Shown here: positions 26,959 through 36,075 of the stretch, in pieces
Numbering within the stretch: the first letter of the stretch is position 1
Layout: each line of letters starts with the position of its first letter
Origin: Nocardia inohanensis NBRC 100128
GTDB taxonomy: Bacteria > Actinomycetota > Actinomycetes > Mycobacteriales > Mycobacteriaceae
NCBI RefSeq assembly: GCF_001612945.1
Contig: NZ_BDBK01000012.1
Coordinates: 124,001 to 188,000, forward strand
Direction of reading: 5' to 3'
Length of the DNA: 64,000 nucleotides
The notes under the pieces: generated by a model
The model's database searches: none
What the model was told of the DNA's origin: nothing
What the model saw: the letters and a program-made list of their open reading frames with translations, nothing else
Translations under genes and position numbers: made by a program

Positions 26959-27996
26959 TCACAGTCCGGCGGTGTCGGCGATCTCGCCCGCCTTGTGGAC
27001 GAGGGCATCGATCTGGGCGAGAGTCGGTGTGCCCGCGGCGGATTCGTTGTGCGGCTCGTCGAGGGCACGGCGCAGCACGCCCTCGGCGATGATCGCCAGC
27101 TTCCAGAGGCCGAGAGCGTGCCAGTAGCGCAGGGCGGCCGGGTCGCGGCCGGTTTCGGCGAGGTACAGGCGGGCCATTTCCGATCGGGTGGGGAAGCCGT
27201 CGAGGGTGGAGGCTTCGAAGACTCCGAAGGATGTCTCGCCTTGTTCGGGCCAGTAGGTGAGCAGGCTGCCCATATCGGCCAGGGGATCGCCGAGGGTGGA
27301 GAGTTCCCAGTCGAGCACGGCGGTCACCCGGCCGGACTCCGGTGCTGTGACGAGGTTGCGCAGGTGGAAATCGCCGTGCACGAGGGAGATTTCACGCTGT
27401 TCCGGAATGGCAGCCGTCAACCGCAAGGTCAGTGCGTCCAGGGCGGGCGACTCGCGGGTCTTGGAGAGTTCCCACTGCCCGGACCAACGTCGGAGCTGCC
27501 GTTGTGCGTACGGCTGGTGACTGGCCAGGTCGATCAGGCCGGTGGCGGCGAGATCGACGGAGTGGATCGCGGCGAGGGTGCCGGGCATCGAGGTGGCGAT
27601 CGCACGGCGTTGCTCCGGCGTCAGGGCGCGTGCGGTCGGCATCGTGTCTACGACGGTGCCGCCGACGAACTCCATCAGCACGACCGGTTCGTCGGCGATC
27701 TCCGAATCGGTTGCGATACCGAGGATTCGGGGCACCGGGACGGCGGTGTCTGCCAGGGCCGCCATGATGCGGGCTTCACGCAGTACGTCGTGCGCGGAGC
27801 CCAATAGATGCCCCAGCGGCGGTCGGCGCAGCACCCAGGCCCGGCCCTCCGCGTCGGCGAGCCGGTAGGTCAGGTTCGAGTAGCCCTGACCGATCCGGTG
27901 CAGTCGCAGCGGCATCGTGAAGTCGATGCCCAGGGTCTCCAACCAGCGCGCCACCGCGTCGATGTCGATGGCGACAGCAGCCGCGGTGTCAGGCAT
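26959..27996 (-). CDS. ACAD10/11-like phosphotransferase
   Basis: The 345-residue kinase-fold protein has QGYSNLTYRLADAEGRAWVLRRPP (nucleotide-loop region), the catalytic loop LVHGDFHLRNLV and VLDWELSTLGDPLADMGSLL. This is the signature of the aminoglycoside-phosphotransferase-like domain found in ACAD10/11 and in FadE36-linked proteins, which phosphorylate hydroxyacyl-CoA intermediates in the eukaryotic case. It overlaps the SDR gene by 8 bp. With the ligase and SDR it suggests degradation of a hydroxy fatty acid. Confidence 0.88.
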   Translation of the reverse strand: MPDTAAAVAIDIDAVARWLETLGIDFTMPLRLHRIGQGYSNLTYRLADAEGRAWVLRRPPLGHLLGSAHDVLREARIMAALADTAVPVPRILGIATDSEIADEPVVLMEFVGGTVVDTMPTARALTPEQRRAIATSMPGTLAAIHSVDLAATGLIDLASHQPYAQRQLRRWSGQWELSKTRESPALDALTLRLTAAIPEQREISLVHGDFHLRNLVTAPESGRVTAVLDWELSTLGDPLADMGSLLTYWPEQGETSFGVFEASTLDGFPTRSEMARLYLAETGRDPAALRYWHALGLWKLAIIAEGVLRRALDEPHNESAAGTPTLAQIDALVHKAGEIADTAGL

Positions 27997-28771
27997 GCGC
28001 GGGCACCTCCGCCCGGAACTGCGCGGCGTCGCCCAGGCGCTGGCCGCCGTCGATGACGAACGTCTCCCCGGTGACCCAGCCGGCGGCGTCGGACGCCAGG
28101 AACGCGACCGCGTCGCCGATATCGCCGGGCTCGCCGATCCGCGCCAGCGCGGTGCTCGAATTCAACTGTGCCTCATGCTGTTTCCAGAGCGCTTCGGCCA
28201 GCTTGGTACGGACCACGCCGGGTGCGATCGAGTTGACTCGCACCCGCGGCGACAGTTCCAGGGCCAGCTGCTTGGTGAGGTGGATGAGTGCGGCTTTGGA
28301 CGCGTTGTAGAGGCCGAGGTTCGGCTCGAATCCCAGGCCGCCGATCGAGGCCATATTGATCACGGAGCCGCCGTGCTCACCCATCCAGATCCGGGTCGCC
28401 AACCCGGTCCACAGCAGCGGGGCCCACAGGTTGACTTCGAAGGTCTTGGCGAAGCGCGCGTAGTCCTGATTGATCACCGGCCCGTAGGAAGGGTTGGATC
28501 CGGCATTGTTGACGAGAATGTCGATGCCGCCGAACCGATCGAGGGCCGATTCGAGGCACCGCCGCGCCCCGGCTTCGTCGGCGGCGTGCGCGGCGATACC
28601 CAATGCGGAGCCGCCGATTTCGGCGGCGGCAGCGTCCGCGGACTCTTGGCTGCGCGAGGTCAGCACGACGTTTCCGCCCGCCGCCGCAATGGCTTTCGCC
28701 GCGGCGAGGCCGATGCCGCGGGAGGCTCCCGTGACCACGGCGGTGCGGCCGGTGAGATCGAATCGGTTCAT
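27989..28771 (-). CDS. short-chain dehydrogenase/reductase (SDR)
   Basis: The 260-residue classical SDR has the cofactor motif TGASRGIG, the NNAG motif, a Ser in NMASIGG and the catalytic pair YNASK, ending with GWVTGETFVIDGG. NAD(P)-dependent oxidation of a hydroxyacyl or alcohol intermediate is the expected chemistry. It lies 27 bp after the ligase gene and overlaps the kinase-like gene, all on the minus strand. Confidence 0.92.
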   Translation of the reverse strand: MNRFDLTGRTAVVTGASRGIGLAAAKAIAAAGGNVVLTSRSQESADAAAAEIGGSALGIAAHAADEAGARRCLESALDRFGGIDILVNNAGSNPSYGPVINQDYARFAKTFEVNLWAPLLWTGLATRIWMGEHGGSVINMASIGGLGFEPNLGLYNASKAALIHLTKQLALELSPRVRVNSIAPGVVRTKLAEALWKQHEAQLNSSTALARIGEPGDIGDAVAFLASDAAGWVTGETFVIDGGQRLGDAAQFRAEVPAHA

Positions 28772-28798
28772 CTGGTTCCTTCGGGGGTGGTCGGAGGG

Positions 28799-30334
28799 TC
28801 AGCGCAGCGGTGCGCCCCAGCGCACCTGCCCGCGCAGCTGGTTCTTCAGGAGTTTGCCACCGGCATTGCGCGGCAAAGGCTCGGTGTGGACGGCGGCGAA
28901 TTGCGGAATCTTGAAGTCGGCCAGATAGTTTCGGCAGTGTGCGAGCACCGCGTCGATATCGACGGGTTCCGCGTCGCCGACCAGGACGGCGCCGACCTTC
29001 TCCCCCATCACGTCGTCGGGGACCGCGAGCACCGCGGCGTCTGCGACCCCGGGAGCCGACAGCAGCACGGCCTCCACCTCGACGCTCGAGATGTTCTCGC
29101 CGCCGCGATTGATGATGTCCTTGATCCGGTCGACGATGTGCACCCGCCCGGCGGTGTCGACGCGCACGATATCGCCGGTGTGCAGCCAGCCGTCGATGAG
29201 CGCCTCCGCGGTGGCCGCGGGCTTGTTCCAGTATCCGGCGGTGACATTCGCGCCGCGGACGACGAGCTCTCCCATGCTCGGATCGTCGTCGAGCGGCACG
29301 ATGCCCAGCTCCACCGACGGCACGGCGTAGCCGACGGAATCCGCGTGCGCGGCGGCGTCCGGATCGGGCAGCACGGTGATCAGCGAAGCCGTTTCGGTCA
29401 TGCCGTAGCCGTTCATCAGGAATGCCTGCGGGAAAACGACTTTCAGCGCCCGCACCAGTGCGGGTGCGATCGGCGCGCCGCCGTATCCGAGCGTGCGGAC
29501 CGCCGACAGGTCGGCGGCGGCGAGCTTCGGATGCCGCAGCAGCAGCGAGTAGACGGCGGGCACGCTCACGATGAACGAAATCCGTTCCGCCACCAGCACA
29601 TCGATGAGCGTGGGCAGATCCAGCACCGGCATGATCACCGCGGTGCCGCCCGCGTAGGCGGCGACCAGCAGCTGGGAGTTGCAGGCCGTGACGTGAAACA
29701 GCGGCACCGAGATCAACGTGCGCAGGCCGGGTCCGCTGTCGCGGGCGATTCCGGCACAGCGAATCATGTTCTCGGCATTGGTGATGAACGCCTCGTGCGT
29801 GACGGGAACGCCCTTGGGATACCCGGTCGTGCCGGAGGTATAGAACAGTGCCGCGACATCGGCCGCGCCCAGTCCGGGTGCGAGGTACGGATCACCGTCC
29901 GGCAGTGCGGATTCGGCGGTCAGCTCCGCCGCGACGCCGGCGTCGTCGAGAACGTACCGGACCTCGGGCTCGGACGACCGGGTGTTGACCGGCACCGCGA
30001 TGCCGCCGGCCAGCACCGTGCCCCAGAAGGCGAGCACCCATTTCACGCCCGCCGGATACCGGATGGCCACCCGATCCCCGTGCCGCACACCGCTCGCGCG
30101 CAGACCACCGGCCACCCGCACCGCACGATCCCACAACTGCGCGTAGGACAGCCGCGCACCGCCGACCTCGACGACCGCCTCGGCATCGGGGCGGGCGTCG
30201 ACGTGGGCGCGCAGGACATCCGCCAAGGTCGCGGGCAGACCGGTGTAGTGCGGGACGCCCCGCTCGTCACGGGTCACTTCGGATTGCTCGAAGGGGTTGT
30301 GCGAGCGGGGGATACGGATAACTGAACGGGTCAT
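28799..30334 (-). CDS. AMP-dependent acyl-CoA synthetase/ligase
   Basis: The 511-residue adenylate-forming enzyme has the P-loop YTSGTTGYPKG, the A5 motif YGMTETA, a TGD motif, the hinge region DRIKDIINRGGENIS and the catalytic Lys in PRNAGGKLLK. It activates a carboxylic acid to the CoA thioester, giving the substrate for the downstream SDR. It is the first gene of the ligase-SDR-kinase-DUF3263 operon. A 23-bp inverted repeat lies 33-55 bp upstream of its start and resembles a sequence at the start of the TetR gene at 34 kb. Confidence 0.93.
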   Translation of the reverse strand: MTRSVIRIPRSHNPFEQSEVTRDERGVPHYTGLPATLADVLRAHVDARPDAEAVVEVGGARLSYAQLWDRAVRVAGGLRASGVRHGDRVAIRYPAGVKWVLAFWGTVLAGGIAVPVNTRSSEPEVRYVLDDAGVAAELTAESALPDGDPYLAPGLGAADVAALFYTSGTTGYPKGVPVTHEAFITNAENMIRCAGIARDSGPGLRTLISVPLFHVTACNSQLLVAAYAGGTAVIMPVLDLPTLIDVLVAERISFIVSVPAVYSLLLRHPKLAAADLSAVRTLGYGGAPIAPALVRALKVVFPQAFLMNGYGMTETASLITVLPDPDAAAHADSVGYAVPSVELGIVPLDDDPSMGELVVRGANVTAGYWNKPAATAEALIDGWLHTGDIVRVDTAGRVHIVDRIKDIINRGGENISSVEVEAVLLSAPGVADAAVLAVPDDVMGEKVGAVLVGDAEPVDIDAVLAHCRNYLADFKIPQFAAVHTEPLPRNAGGKLLKNQLRGQVRWGAPLR

Positions 30335-30366
30335 TCTGCTGCCTAGGGAGATGAGGAGTTCGAATC

Positions 30367-30389
30367 AAAGTCGAATCGTGTTCGACTTT
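30367..30389. promoter_or_regulatory. 23-bp perfect inverted repeat, ligase promoter
   Basis: Arms AAAGTCGAA (30367-30375) and TTCGACTTT (30381-30389) flank TCGTG. The core, read on the minus strand as GTCGAACACGATTCG, recurs base for base at 34674-34688 over the start of a TetR gene. This is a likely TetR operator. Confidence 0.75.
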
Positions 30390-30554
30390 ATGGTCCGCAC
30401 GCGACCCTGTCAACGAGGTGCGGTCACCACACCGGCGGGATCCGCGTTCGCACGTTGCGGGAAGCGCCGGTTGCAGGGGTGACACAGGGCGCGCGCGTCG
30501 GTCCACCGGCCCTTCGCGATCGATGTCGCACTCGGACCGGTCGACCGACGATGC

Positions 30555-32252
30555 TCAGCCGCGCAGTGCCGAGGCGAAAATCCCGGGCAGCGCGGCAAAC
30601 CCGGGCCGGTGCGCGAAACCGGTCAGGCGGCGCAATGTCGTTGCGCCCGTGCGGTTGGTGACGAACCACGGCGGTTTGGGCGAGAGCGCGAATTCGCCGC
30701 GCAGCAAGGAGCGCGGAGCCGGCCGGAAGGGACCGCGGACGACGGTTCGCTCCGGGTCGGCGATGAGCAAACCGTTGTGCACCACGCCGATTCCGCTCTG
30801 GATGTCGGCCAGAGTGTGTCCGGGGAACGCGCCCCAGGTGGCGCGGGCGGTGAGATAGCCCAATCCGGTCCAGGCATTGATCGCCACGGTGCCGTAGCGG
30901 AGCGCGGCCACCGCGGCGTCGAACCGCTCCCCCAGTTCGCGAATCGTCGCGGGGTGGGCGATGAGGTTGACGCCGAGCGTGCCGTCTATCTGCTCGTTGC
31001 ACACCTGGACGGCTCGGTCGAGGAATTGGCCTGCACCACCGGGCAATTCGAGTACGCCCAGCACCGGCGCGAAGTACTCGGTGTGCAGCAGCGGTTCATC
31101 CCGATCCGGAGCGATGCCCTCGATGAGCACTCGCGCACCGAGCTTCTGCGCCTGCGGATAGGCGGCGCACGCATCCGCCACCCGCTCCCCCGAACCCGGA
31201 TAGTAGGCCGGACGTTGCGGCGCGCGCTCGATCGCCGCCCGCAGTTCCGTGAGGAATCGGTCCTTCTGCGGCCAGTCGGCGGGAATGACCGCGACCTGCG
31301 CGGCGACGCAGTTGTATCCGTTGTTGTGCAGTCGCTGGGTGGCGAGATGCTCGGCCTGGTAGCGAAGATCGGCATCCGACCAGCGGCCGGGCAGCACGAT
31401 CGTCGGTGAGACGCCGCCCAATTCGCTGGTGATCGGCTTGTCCAGCACCGGGGTGCCCGCCGCCCGGTTCCCGGCCCCCTCGGCGCCGGCGCCGAAAACG
31501 ATCGCGTCGTGAGTGACGGCGCTGCCGGTCATGTGCACGGCGCTCACCTCGGCATGGTGGATCAGGGCCGCACCCAGCTCCGGCCCGCCGGTGACCAGCC
31601 GCAGGAAACCGCGTTCGATCAGCGGAGCGAAGATCTTCTCGAAGACCGGCAGCAACGGATCGGTGAGCGGATTGAGCTTCAGCACCACCACCCGGTTGTA
31701 GGCGTAGAGCTGATACAGCACGTCCAGCGGAGCGATGGAGAAGATATTGCCCGCGCCGAGCACCACGCCGACGCCGCCGGTGGCGGTCGGGGTGCGCTGA
31801 CCCAGACCCGCACGGGCCCTGACGGTTTCGGCGTCGACGCCGGGCCGCGACCAGACCTCCGCATGGAATCCGTTGAGCAGCAGGGTATCGAAGAGTCCGT
31901 GCGGGAAGACCGCGACGGCGGTCCGATCGCCGGGCGCGGCATGCGTGGGGTAACCGTCAATGGGACTGCGGCCCTGCTCCAGTGCCAGCAGCGATTCCGC
32001 GAGCGCGGTGGTCGCGGTGAGCACCGAGTAGGGCCCGCTGACCCACTCCTCGCCGAGCAGCGGAGAGTCCGCGGGCAGTTGCTTGATGCGGGCGGCGGTG
32101 TCCACCCACTCCTGCGCGTACCTGGCGGTATTGGCGTGGATCTCGTCGAGCAGTACCCGGCGCGCGGGCAAAGCGGTACGCGCCCATTGGATCTCGCCGT
32201 GCCCCAGCGCGGTGACGATCGCCTCGGCGGTCGCGGTCATCGCCGGGTTCAT
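30555..32252 (-). CDS. aldehyde dehydrogenase superfamily protein, long form
   Basis: The 565-residue protein is longer than typical ALDHs (about 500). It retains GGVGVVLGAGNIFSIAPLDVLYQLYAYNRVVVLKLNP for cofactor binding, the Glu in ITSELGGVSPTIV and a Cys in NNGYNCVAAQ that aligns with the catalytic residue. The C-terminus carries an extra stretch (PPWFVTNRTGATTLRRLTGFAHRPGF). ATG 32252 overlaps the GMC oxidoreductase stop by 4 nt, so the aldehyde made by that flavoenzyme is the natural substrate. Confidence 0.87.
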   Translation of the reverse strand: MNPAMTATAEAIVTALGHGEIQWARTALPARRVLLDEIHANTARYAQEWVDTAARIKQLPADSPLLGEEWVSGPYSVLTATTALAESLLALEQGRSPIDGYPTHAAPGDRTAVAVFPHGLFDTLLLNGFHAEVWSRPGVDAETVRARAGLGQRTPTATGGVGVVLGAGNIFSIAPLDVLYQLYAYNRVVVLKLNPLTDPLLPVFEKIFAPLIERGFLRLVTGGPELGAALIHHAEVSAVHMTGSAVTHDAIVFGAGAEGAGNRAAGTPVLDKPITSELGGVSPTIVLPGRWSDADLRYQAEHLATQRLHNNGYNCVAAQVAVIPADWPQKDRFLTELRAAIERAPQRPAYYPGSGERVADACAAYPQAQKLGARVLIEGIAPDRDEPLLHTEYFAPVLGVLELPGGAGQFLDRAVQVCNEQIDGTLGVNLIAHPATIRELGERFDAAVAALRYGTVAINAWTGLGYLTARATWGAFPGHTLADIQSGIGVVHNGLLIADPERTVVRGPFRPAPRSLLRGEFALSPKPPWFVTNRTGATTLRRLTGFAHRPGFAALPGIFASALRG

Positions 32253-33817
32253 GAGCGCGCTCCCAGGGTGTCGGCGTCCTCGGCGATCAGCACGGCGGCC
32301 TTCTCGGCGATCATGATGGTGGGCGCGTTGGTGTTGCCGCGCACCACCGTTGGCATGACCGAGGCGTCGGCCACGCGCAACCCGTCCACACCCAGCACCC
32401 GCAGCCGGGGATCCACCACCGAACCGATGGCGCAGGTCGAGGCCGGATGGTAGAGCGTCTGCGCGGTGCTTGCCGCGAAGTCGAGCAGGTCGGCATCGGA
32501 ATCGCTTGCCGGAGTGCAGAATTCACCGGTCGTCAGCTCGCGCAGCGCAGGCTGGGCGGCGATGTCGAGTGCCGCGCGCAGGCCGGCGATCACGGCGGCG
32601 CGATCGGTCTCGGTGGCCAGATAGTTGTGGTGGATGCGCGGCGCGGTCGCCGGGGACGCCGAGCGCAGGGTGAGCGTGCCACGGCTCTGCGGATCGACCA
32701 GGCAGGGGCCGAAGGCGAAGCCGTGCTCGGTGGCGGCGCCCATGCCCTCGCCGTGGAACAGCACCGGAGCCATATGGAACTGGATGTCGGGACCCGCGAG
32801 TCCGGTGCGGGTCTCCATGAATCCGCCCGCCTCACCGATATTGGACGTCAACGGCCCGCGCCCCGCCGTCTGCAAGAGCCCGAGATTCTCCGGCGTGAGC
32901 GCGGTCATCAGTGATTCGGAGTCGGTGCGGTAGTTCAGGAATACCGACAGGTGATCCTGGAGGTTCTGCCCCACCGGCAGATCGCGCACGACGTCGAGCC
33001 CGAAGGCCGCCGACTGCGCGGCCGGGCCGATACCCGACAGGAGCAGCAGTTGCGCCGAACCGTACGCACCCGCGGACAGCACGACCTCACGGCGGGCGCT
33101 GATCACCTCGGTGGCGTCACCGCGACCCACCACTACGCCGGTGGCGCGGCCGTTCTCGACGACGACGCGATGCACCAGCACATCGGTGAGGACCGTCAGG
33201 TTCGGACGTTCCGCCGCCGGATGCAGGTAGGCGACGGCCGCGCTACAGCGCATGCCATTGCGCTGCGTCAGCTGATACCGCCCCACCCCCAGCTGCGTGG
33301 CGCCGTTGAAGTCGTCGTTGCGCCGATGGCCCGCCTGTTCGGCGGCGCGCAGAAACGCTTCCGCCAGTGGATGTTCCGACCGGCTGTCGCTGACGGCCAG
33401 GGGTCCACCCGCCCCGTGATAGGTGTCCTTGCCGCGTTCGTTGTCCTCGGCCTTCAGGAAGTACGGCAGCACTTCGTCATAGCTCCAGCCGTCCGCGCCA
33501 CCGGCCGCCCAGGCGTCGTAGTCGGCGCGCGCCCCGCGGATGTAGATCATGGCGTTCATGGAGCTGGATCCGCCGAGCACTTTCCCGCGCGGCAGGTACG
33601 CCCGCCGAAAGTGCAGTCCCGCTTCGGGTTCGGAGTCGTAATCCCAATCGAGAGGGCCCTTGAACAGCGACGGGAACGCGATCGGAAGGTGAATCTCCTC
33701 GGCGGTGTCGCGCGGACCCGCCTCGATCAGGGCGACGCTCACCGCCGGATCCTCGGACAATCTGCTGGCCAGCACGGATCCCGCGGACCCCGCGCCCACG
33801 ACGACGTAGTCGTACAC
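32249..33817 (-). CDS. GMC family oxidoreductase (choline/alcohol dehydrogenase-like)
   Basis: The 522-residue flavoprotein has the N-terminal YDYVVVGAGSAGSVLASRLSE, the GMC signature RGKVLGGSSSMNAMIYIRGARADYDAW, the catalytic His in LYHPASTCAIG and Asn in VVRGNTNAPTIMIAEKAA. GTG 33817 is used because AGAGG lies 8 nt before it; GTG 33826 is in frame but overlaps the Shine-Dalgarno. It should oxidise a primary alcohol to an aldehyde, which the coupled aldehyde dehydrogenase completes. A weak operator-like GTCG-ATCGTG-CGAC lies at 33879-33892. Confidence 0.9.
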   Translation of the reverse strand: MYDYVVVGAGSAGSVLASRLSEDPAVSVALIEAGPRDTAEEIHLPIAFPSLFKGPLDWDYDSEPEAGLHFRRAYLPRGKVLGGSSSMNAMIYIRGARADYDAWAAGGADGWSYDEVLPYFLKAEDNERGKDTYHGAGGPLAVSDSRSEHPLAEAFLRAAEQAGHRRNDDFNGATQLGVGRYQLTQRNGMRCSAAVAYLHPAAERPNLTVLTDVLVHRVVVENGRATGVVVGRGDATEVISARREVVLSAGAYGSAQLLLLSGIGPAAQSAAFGLDVVRDLPVGQNLQDHLSVFLNYRTDSESLMTALTPENLGLLQTAGRGPLTSNIGEAGGFMETRTGLAGPDIQFHMAPVLFHGEGMGAATEHGFAFGPCLVDPQSRGTLTLRSASPATAPRIHHNYLATETDRAAVIAGLRAALDIAAQPALRELTTGEFCTPASDSDADLLDFAASTAQTLYHPASTCAIGSVVDPRLRVLGVDGLRVADASVMPTVVRGNTNAPTIMIAEKAAVLIAEDADTLGARS

Positions 33818-33910
33818 GTTCGGCACCTCTCATGATTCATCCCGAAATCGGGGCGCTATGACCCCGGTCACTCTCGCAGTCGATCGTGCGACGTCACGGC
33901 GCGGAAAACC

Positions 33911-34048
33911 ATGTGCGATGGCCCATCAACTCCCCCGCTGCCTATGCCGTCGCACATTTTGCGGGGGCGGCAGTTTCGGCCGCGGCGGCCGCGATCACCG
34001 GAATCTACGACTTCTATCGCATCCCCGGCGAAGACGAGCACCAAACGA
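33911..34048 (+). pseudogene. remnant of a paralogue of the 20.8-kb membrane protein
   Basis: The plus-strand frame here reads PINSPAAYAVAHFAG, then AAAITGIYDFYRIPGEDEHQ. This matches PITTPWAIFYVVM and AAAIAGTYDFVHIPGDDEDH of the 231-residue membrane protein encoded at 20780-21475, with roughly 30 residues missing between the two blocks and nothing similar beyond. No intact start or C-terminus is present, and the 3' end runs into the convergent TetR gene. It looks like a decayed second copy. Confidence 0.6.
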
Positions 34049-34055
34049 GCGGCGT

Positions 34056-34682
34056 TCAGCTCTCGGGCGCGAAGGACGACAGGTAGACCGAGACCAGCCG
34101 GCGGGCCTGTTCGATCGTGGCATCGTCCCCGGTCGGTGATTTGCGGAAGGCCACGTCGAAGACCCGGTCGCCGGCTTCGAACGCCAATTCCACGACCAGC
34201 ATCGGGGTGTCGGCCAGGAGCAGCTCGCGGTCCAGCAGATGGCGCCACAAGCGCGCGGCCTGTGAGACGTCGAAGGTGCTCGCCAGCTCGTCGAGCGTCG
34301 AAGTGCGGCCGGCGAACCAGAGCACGGCGAAACTGGGATGATCGCGGAAGTAATCGAGGTACAGGTCGATGACGGCATCGCAGACCTGTGGCAGCGTGCC
34401 CGTCGCGGTCGCCAGCATGGTGCCGACGCGCTCGTCCAGCTCGCGCAGATGCCGTTGCGCGAGTTCGGTTTCGACCTGTCCCCGGTCGGCGAAGTAGTGG
34501 TAGACCGAGGCGAGGGGGATGCCGGCCCGCTCACCCATCGCCTTGAGCGTGGCGGCGGCGTAACCCTGCTCGGCGAGCAGCGCCTCGGCGGCGTCGAGCA
34601 GGGCTTGGACCCGCTCCACACCGCGGCGCTGCACCGGAGCGGGGCGAGCGGCTACGCGGGGCGCGGGCTTGTTGTCGAACAC
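34056..34682 (-). CDS. TetR family transcriptional regulator
   Basis: The protein of about 208 residues has a TetR helix-turn-helix (residues about 22-68, TLKAMGERAGIPLASVYHYFADRGQVETEL) and a C-terminal region with YRDHPSFAVLWF-like segment DHPSFAVLWFAGR. I chose GTG 34682; a TTG at 34700, 6 nt after the PucR stop, is possible. The start codon lies inside a palindrome almost identical to the one before the ligase gene at 30.3 kb. The protein is therefore likely autoregulated and likely controls the ligase operon, perhaps the GMC/ALDH operon too. Confidence 0.85.
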   Translation of the reverse strand: MFDNKPAPRVAARPAPVQRRGVERVQALLDAAEALLAEQGYAAATLKAMGERAGIPLASVYHYFADRGQVETELAQRHLRELDERVGTMLATATGTLPQVCDAVIDLYLDYFRDHPSFAVLWFAGRTSTLDELASTFDVSQAARLWRHLLDRELLLADTPMLVVELAFEAGDRVFDVAFRKSPTGDDATIEQARRLVSVYLSSFAPES

Positions 34683-34688
34683 GATTCG
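34674..34688. promoter_or_regulatory. candidate autoregulatory operator of the TetR gene
   Basis: GTCGAACACGATTCG is identical over 15 bp to the core of the inverted repeat at 30367-30389 (opposite strand). Half-sites TCGAA and TTCG are separated by CACGA. It covers the translation start of the TetR gene. Confidence 0.65.
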
Positions 34689-34706
34689 GGATCGTAACAA
34701 AGGCGG

Positions 34707-36008
34707 TCAGGGGACCTGGCGCACCAGCACGCGAGTTCCGAGCCGATGGGCGATCTCGAGCGCCAGTTCGACCGCGAGCCGCCGCTCACCGAGCGGGTGA
34801 CCGAGGAGTTCGGTCGCGCGGGCCACGCGCTGCAACACCGTGTTGCGGTGGGTGTGCAGGCGCGCCGCGGTGCGCGGGGCGTTCTCGGCTTCGTCCAGGA
34901 AGGTGCGCAGGGTTTCGCGCAATCGCGCGGCCGCGGGCGTGTCCGCGGCCAGTGGGCCGAGCGTATCGGCGACGAATTCCACTGCGCGCGTGATGTTCTG
35001 CGCCGCCAGCGCGGTGACTTCCAGGTCGTGGTAGACGGTCACCCGGTCGGCATCGGACTGCCCGGCCAACAGGTTGTGCATTCCCAGCGCGGCCTCGTGC
35101 GAGCGCCGGAATCCGGTGATGCCCGCACGCGGCGGCCCGATCGCCGCCCGCACACCGGCGGGAACCGCGTCCAATGCGTCCCGCAGCACATCGACCGGGG
35201 GCAGCACGTCGCCGCTCATCCAGGCCCAGAGCGCGGAGCTGCCCGCGGAGAAGGTGAGCGGTGGCCGCAACCCGGCCGCCCGGGCCAGCATGGTGGCGGC
35301 TTGCTCCAGCGCGCCCTGCACCTCACCGGCGGGCGGCGACCACAGCACCAGCGCGATATGCGATCGGGACAGGTCGTAGCCGAGCCGTTCGCCGGCGCGG
35401 CGGCTGTCGATCGGCGCGCCGTCGAGAATCAACCGGATGGTTTCGGCGCGCCGGGCCAGGGCTCCGCCGAGGATCTCCTCGCGCTCTCGCTGCGCGACCG
35501 AAATCACCCGGGCGACAACCTGATCGACGTAGGCGAACATCCGTTGCGCGGACAGCTCCAGCAATGGCGCCAGCCGCGGTCCGGTCCCGGCGATCCGCGT
35601 GGCATGGACCAGATAGTGCCGCCACGCGGTGTTCTGGCCGCGCCGATACGACTGGAAGATGACATCCAGGTCCAGCCCGCGCCGCGCGACCGTGCGCGCC
35701 ACGTCGAGCGCCTCGGGCGGCACATCGTCGGCGGAGAGCTGGGTCTCGCGGCGGGCGAGGATGGTCAGCAGGCGGGCCGCATTGGCCCGGTTGCTGGCGG
35801 ACATGTCCGCGATCAGTGCCGCGTCCGCACCGACCATCGGCGACAACTCGATCTCCGCCGCATCCATCTCGGCGACCAGCCGATCCAGGTCCTCCAGCAT
35901 CAACTCGGCCACCCGGCCCATGAGCTCGACGAGTTCGGGATCGGAACCGTTCATATCGATAGTGTGCCGCAGCACATATTCGAGGACAAAATACGGCTGC
36001 ACGGACAT
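34707..36008 (-). CDS. PucR/CdaR-type transcriptional regulator
   Basis: The 433-residue protein has a long helical N-terminal sensor region, a central GGDEF-like vestigial part (IALVLWSPP...AAIGPPRAGITGFRRSHEAALGM) and a C-terminal helix-turn-helix of the PucR type (TAARLHTHRNTVLQRVARATELLG). It is divergent from the EthA-like gene with only 67 bp between them, so it is the likely activator or repressor of that operon, and its stop lies 6-24 nt before the TetR start. ATG 36008 is used; ATG 35954 is a possible shorter start. Confidence 0.85.
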   Translation of the reverse strand: MSVQPYFVLEYVLRHTIDMNGSDPELVELMGRVAELMLEDLDRLVAEMDAAEIELSPMVGADAALIADMSASNRANAARLLTILARRETQLSADDVPPEALDVARTVARRGLDLDVIFQSYRRGQNTAWRHYLVHATRIAGTGPRLAPLLELSAQRMFAYVDQVVARVISVAQREREEILGGALARRAETIRLILDGAPIDSRRAGERLGYDLSRSHIALVLWSPPAGEVQGALEQAATMLARAAGLRPPLTFSAGSSALWAWMSGDVLPPVDVLRDALDAVPAGVRAAIGPPRAGITGFRRSHEAALGMHNLLAGQSDADRVTVYHDLEVTALAAQNITRAVEFVADTLGPLAADTPAAARLRETLRTFLDEAENAPRTAARLHTHRNTVLQRVARATELLGHPLGERRLAVELALEIAHRLGTRVLVRQVP

Positions 36009-36075
36009 ATCCGCACGGTCGACGCATCCCTAAGGTGAACCAGATCACAGCCCGTCCGCGGCCAGGAGACCTCGA

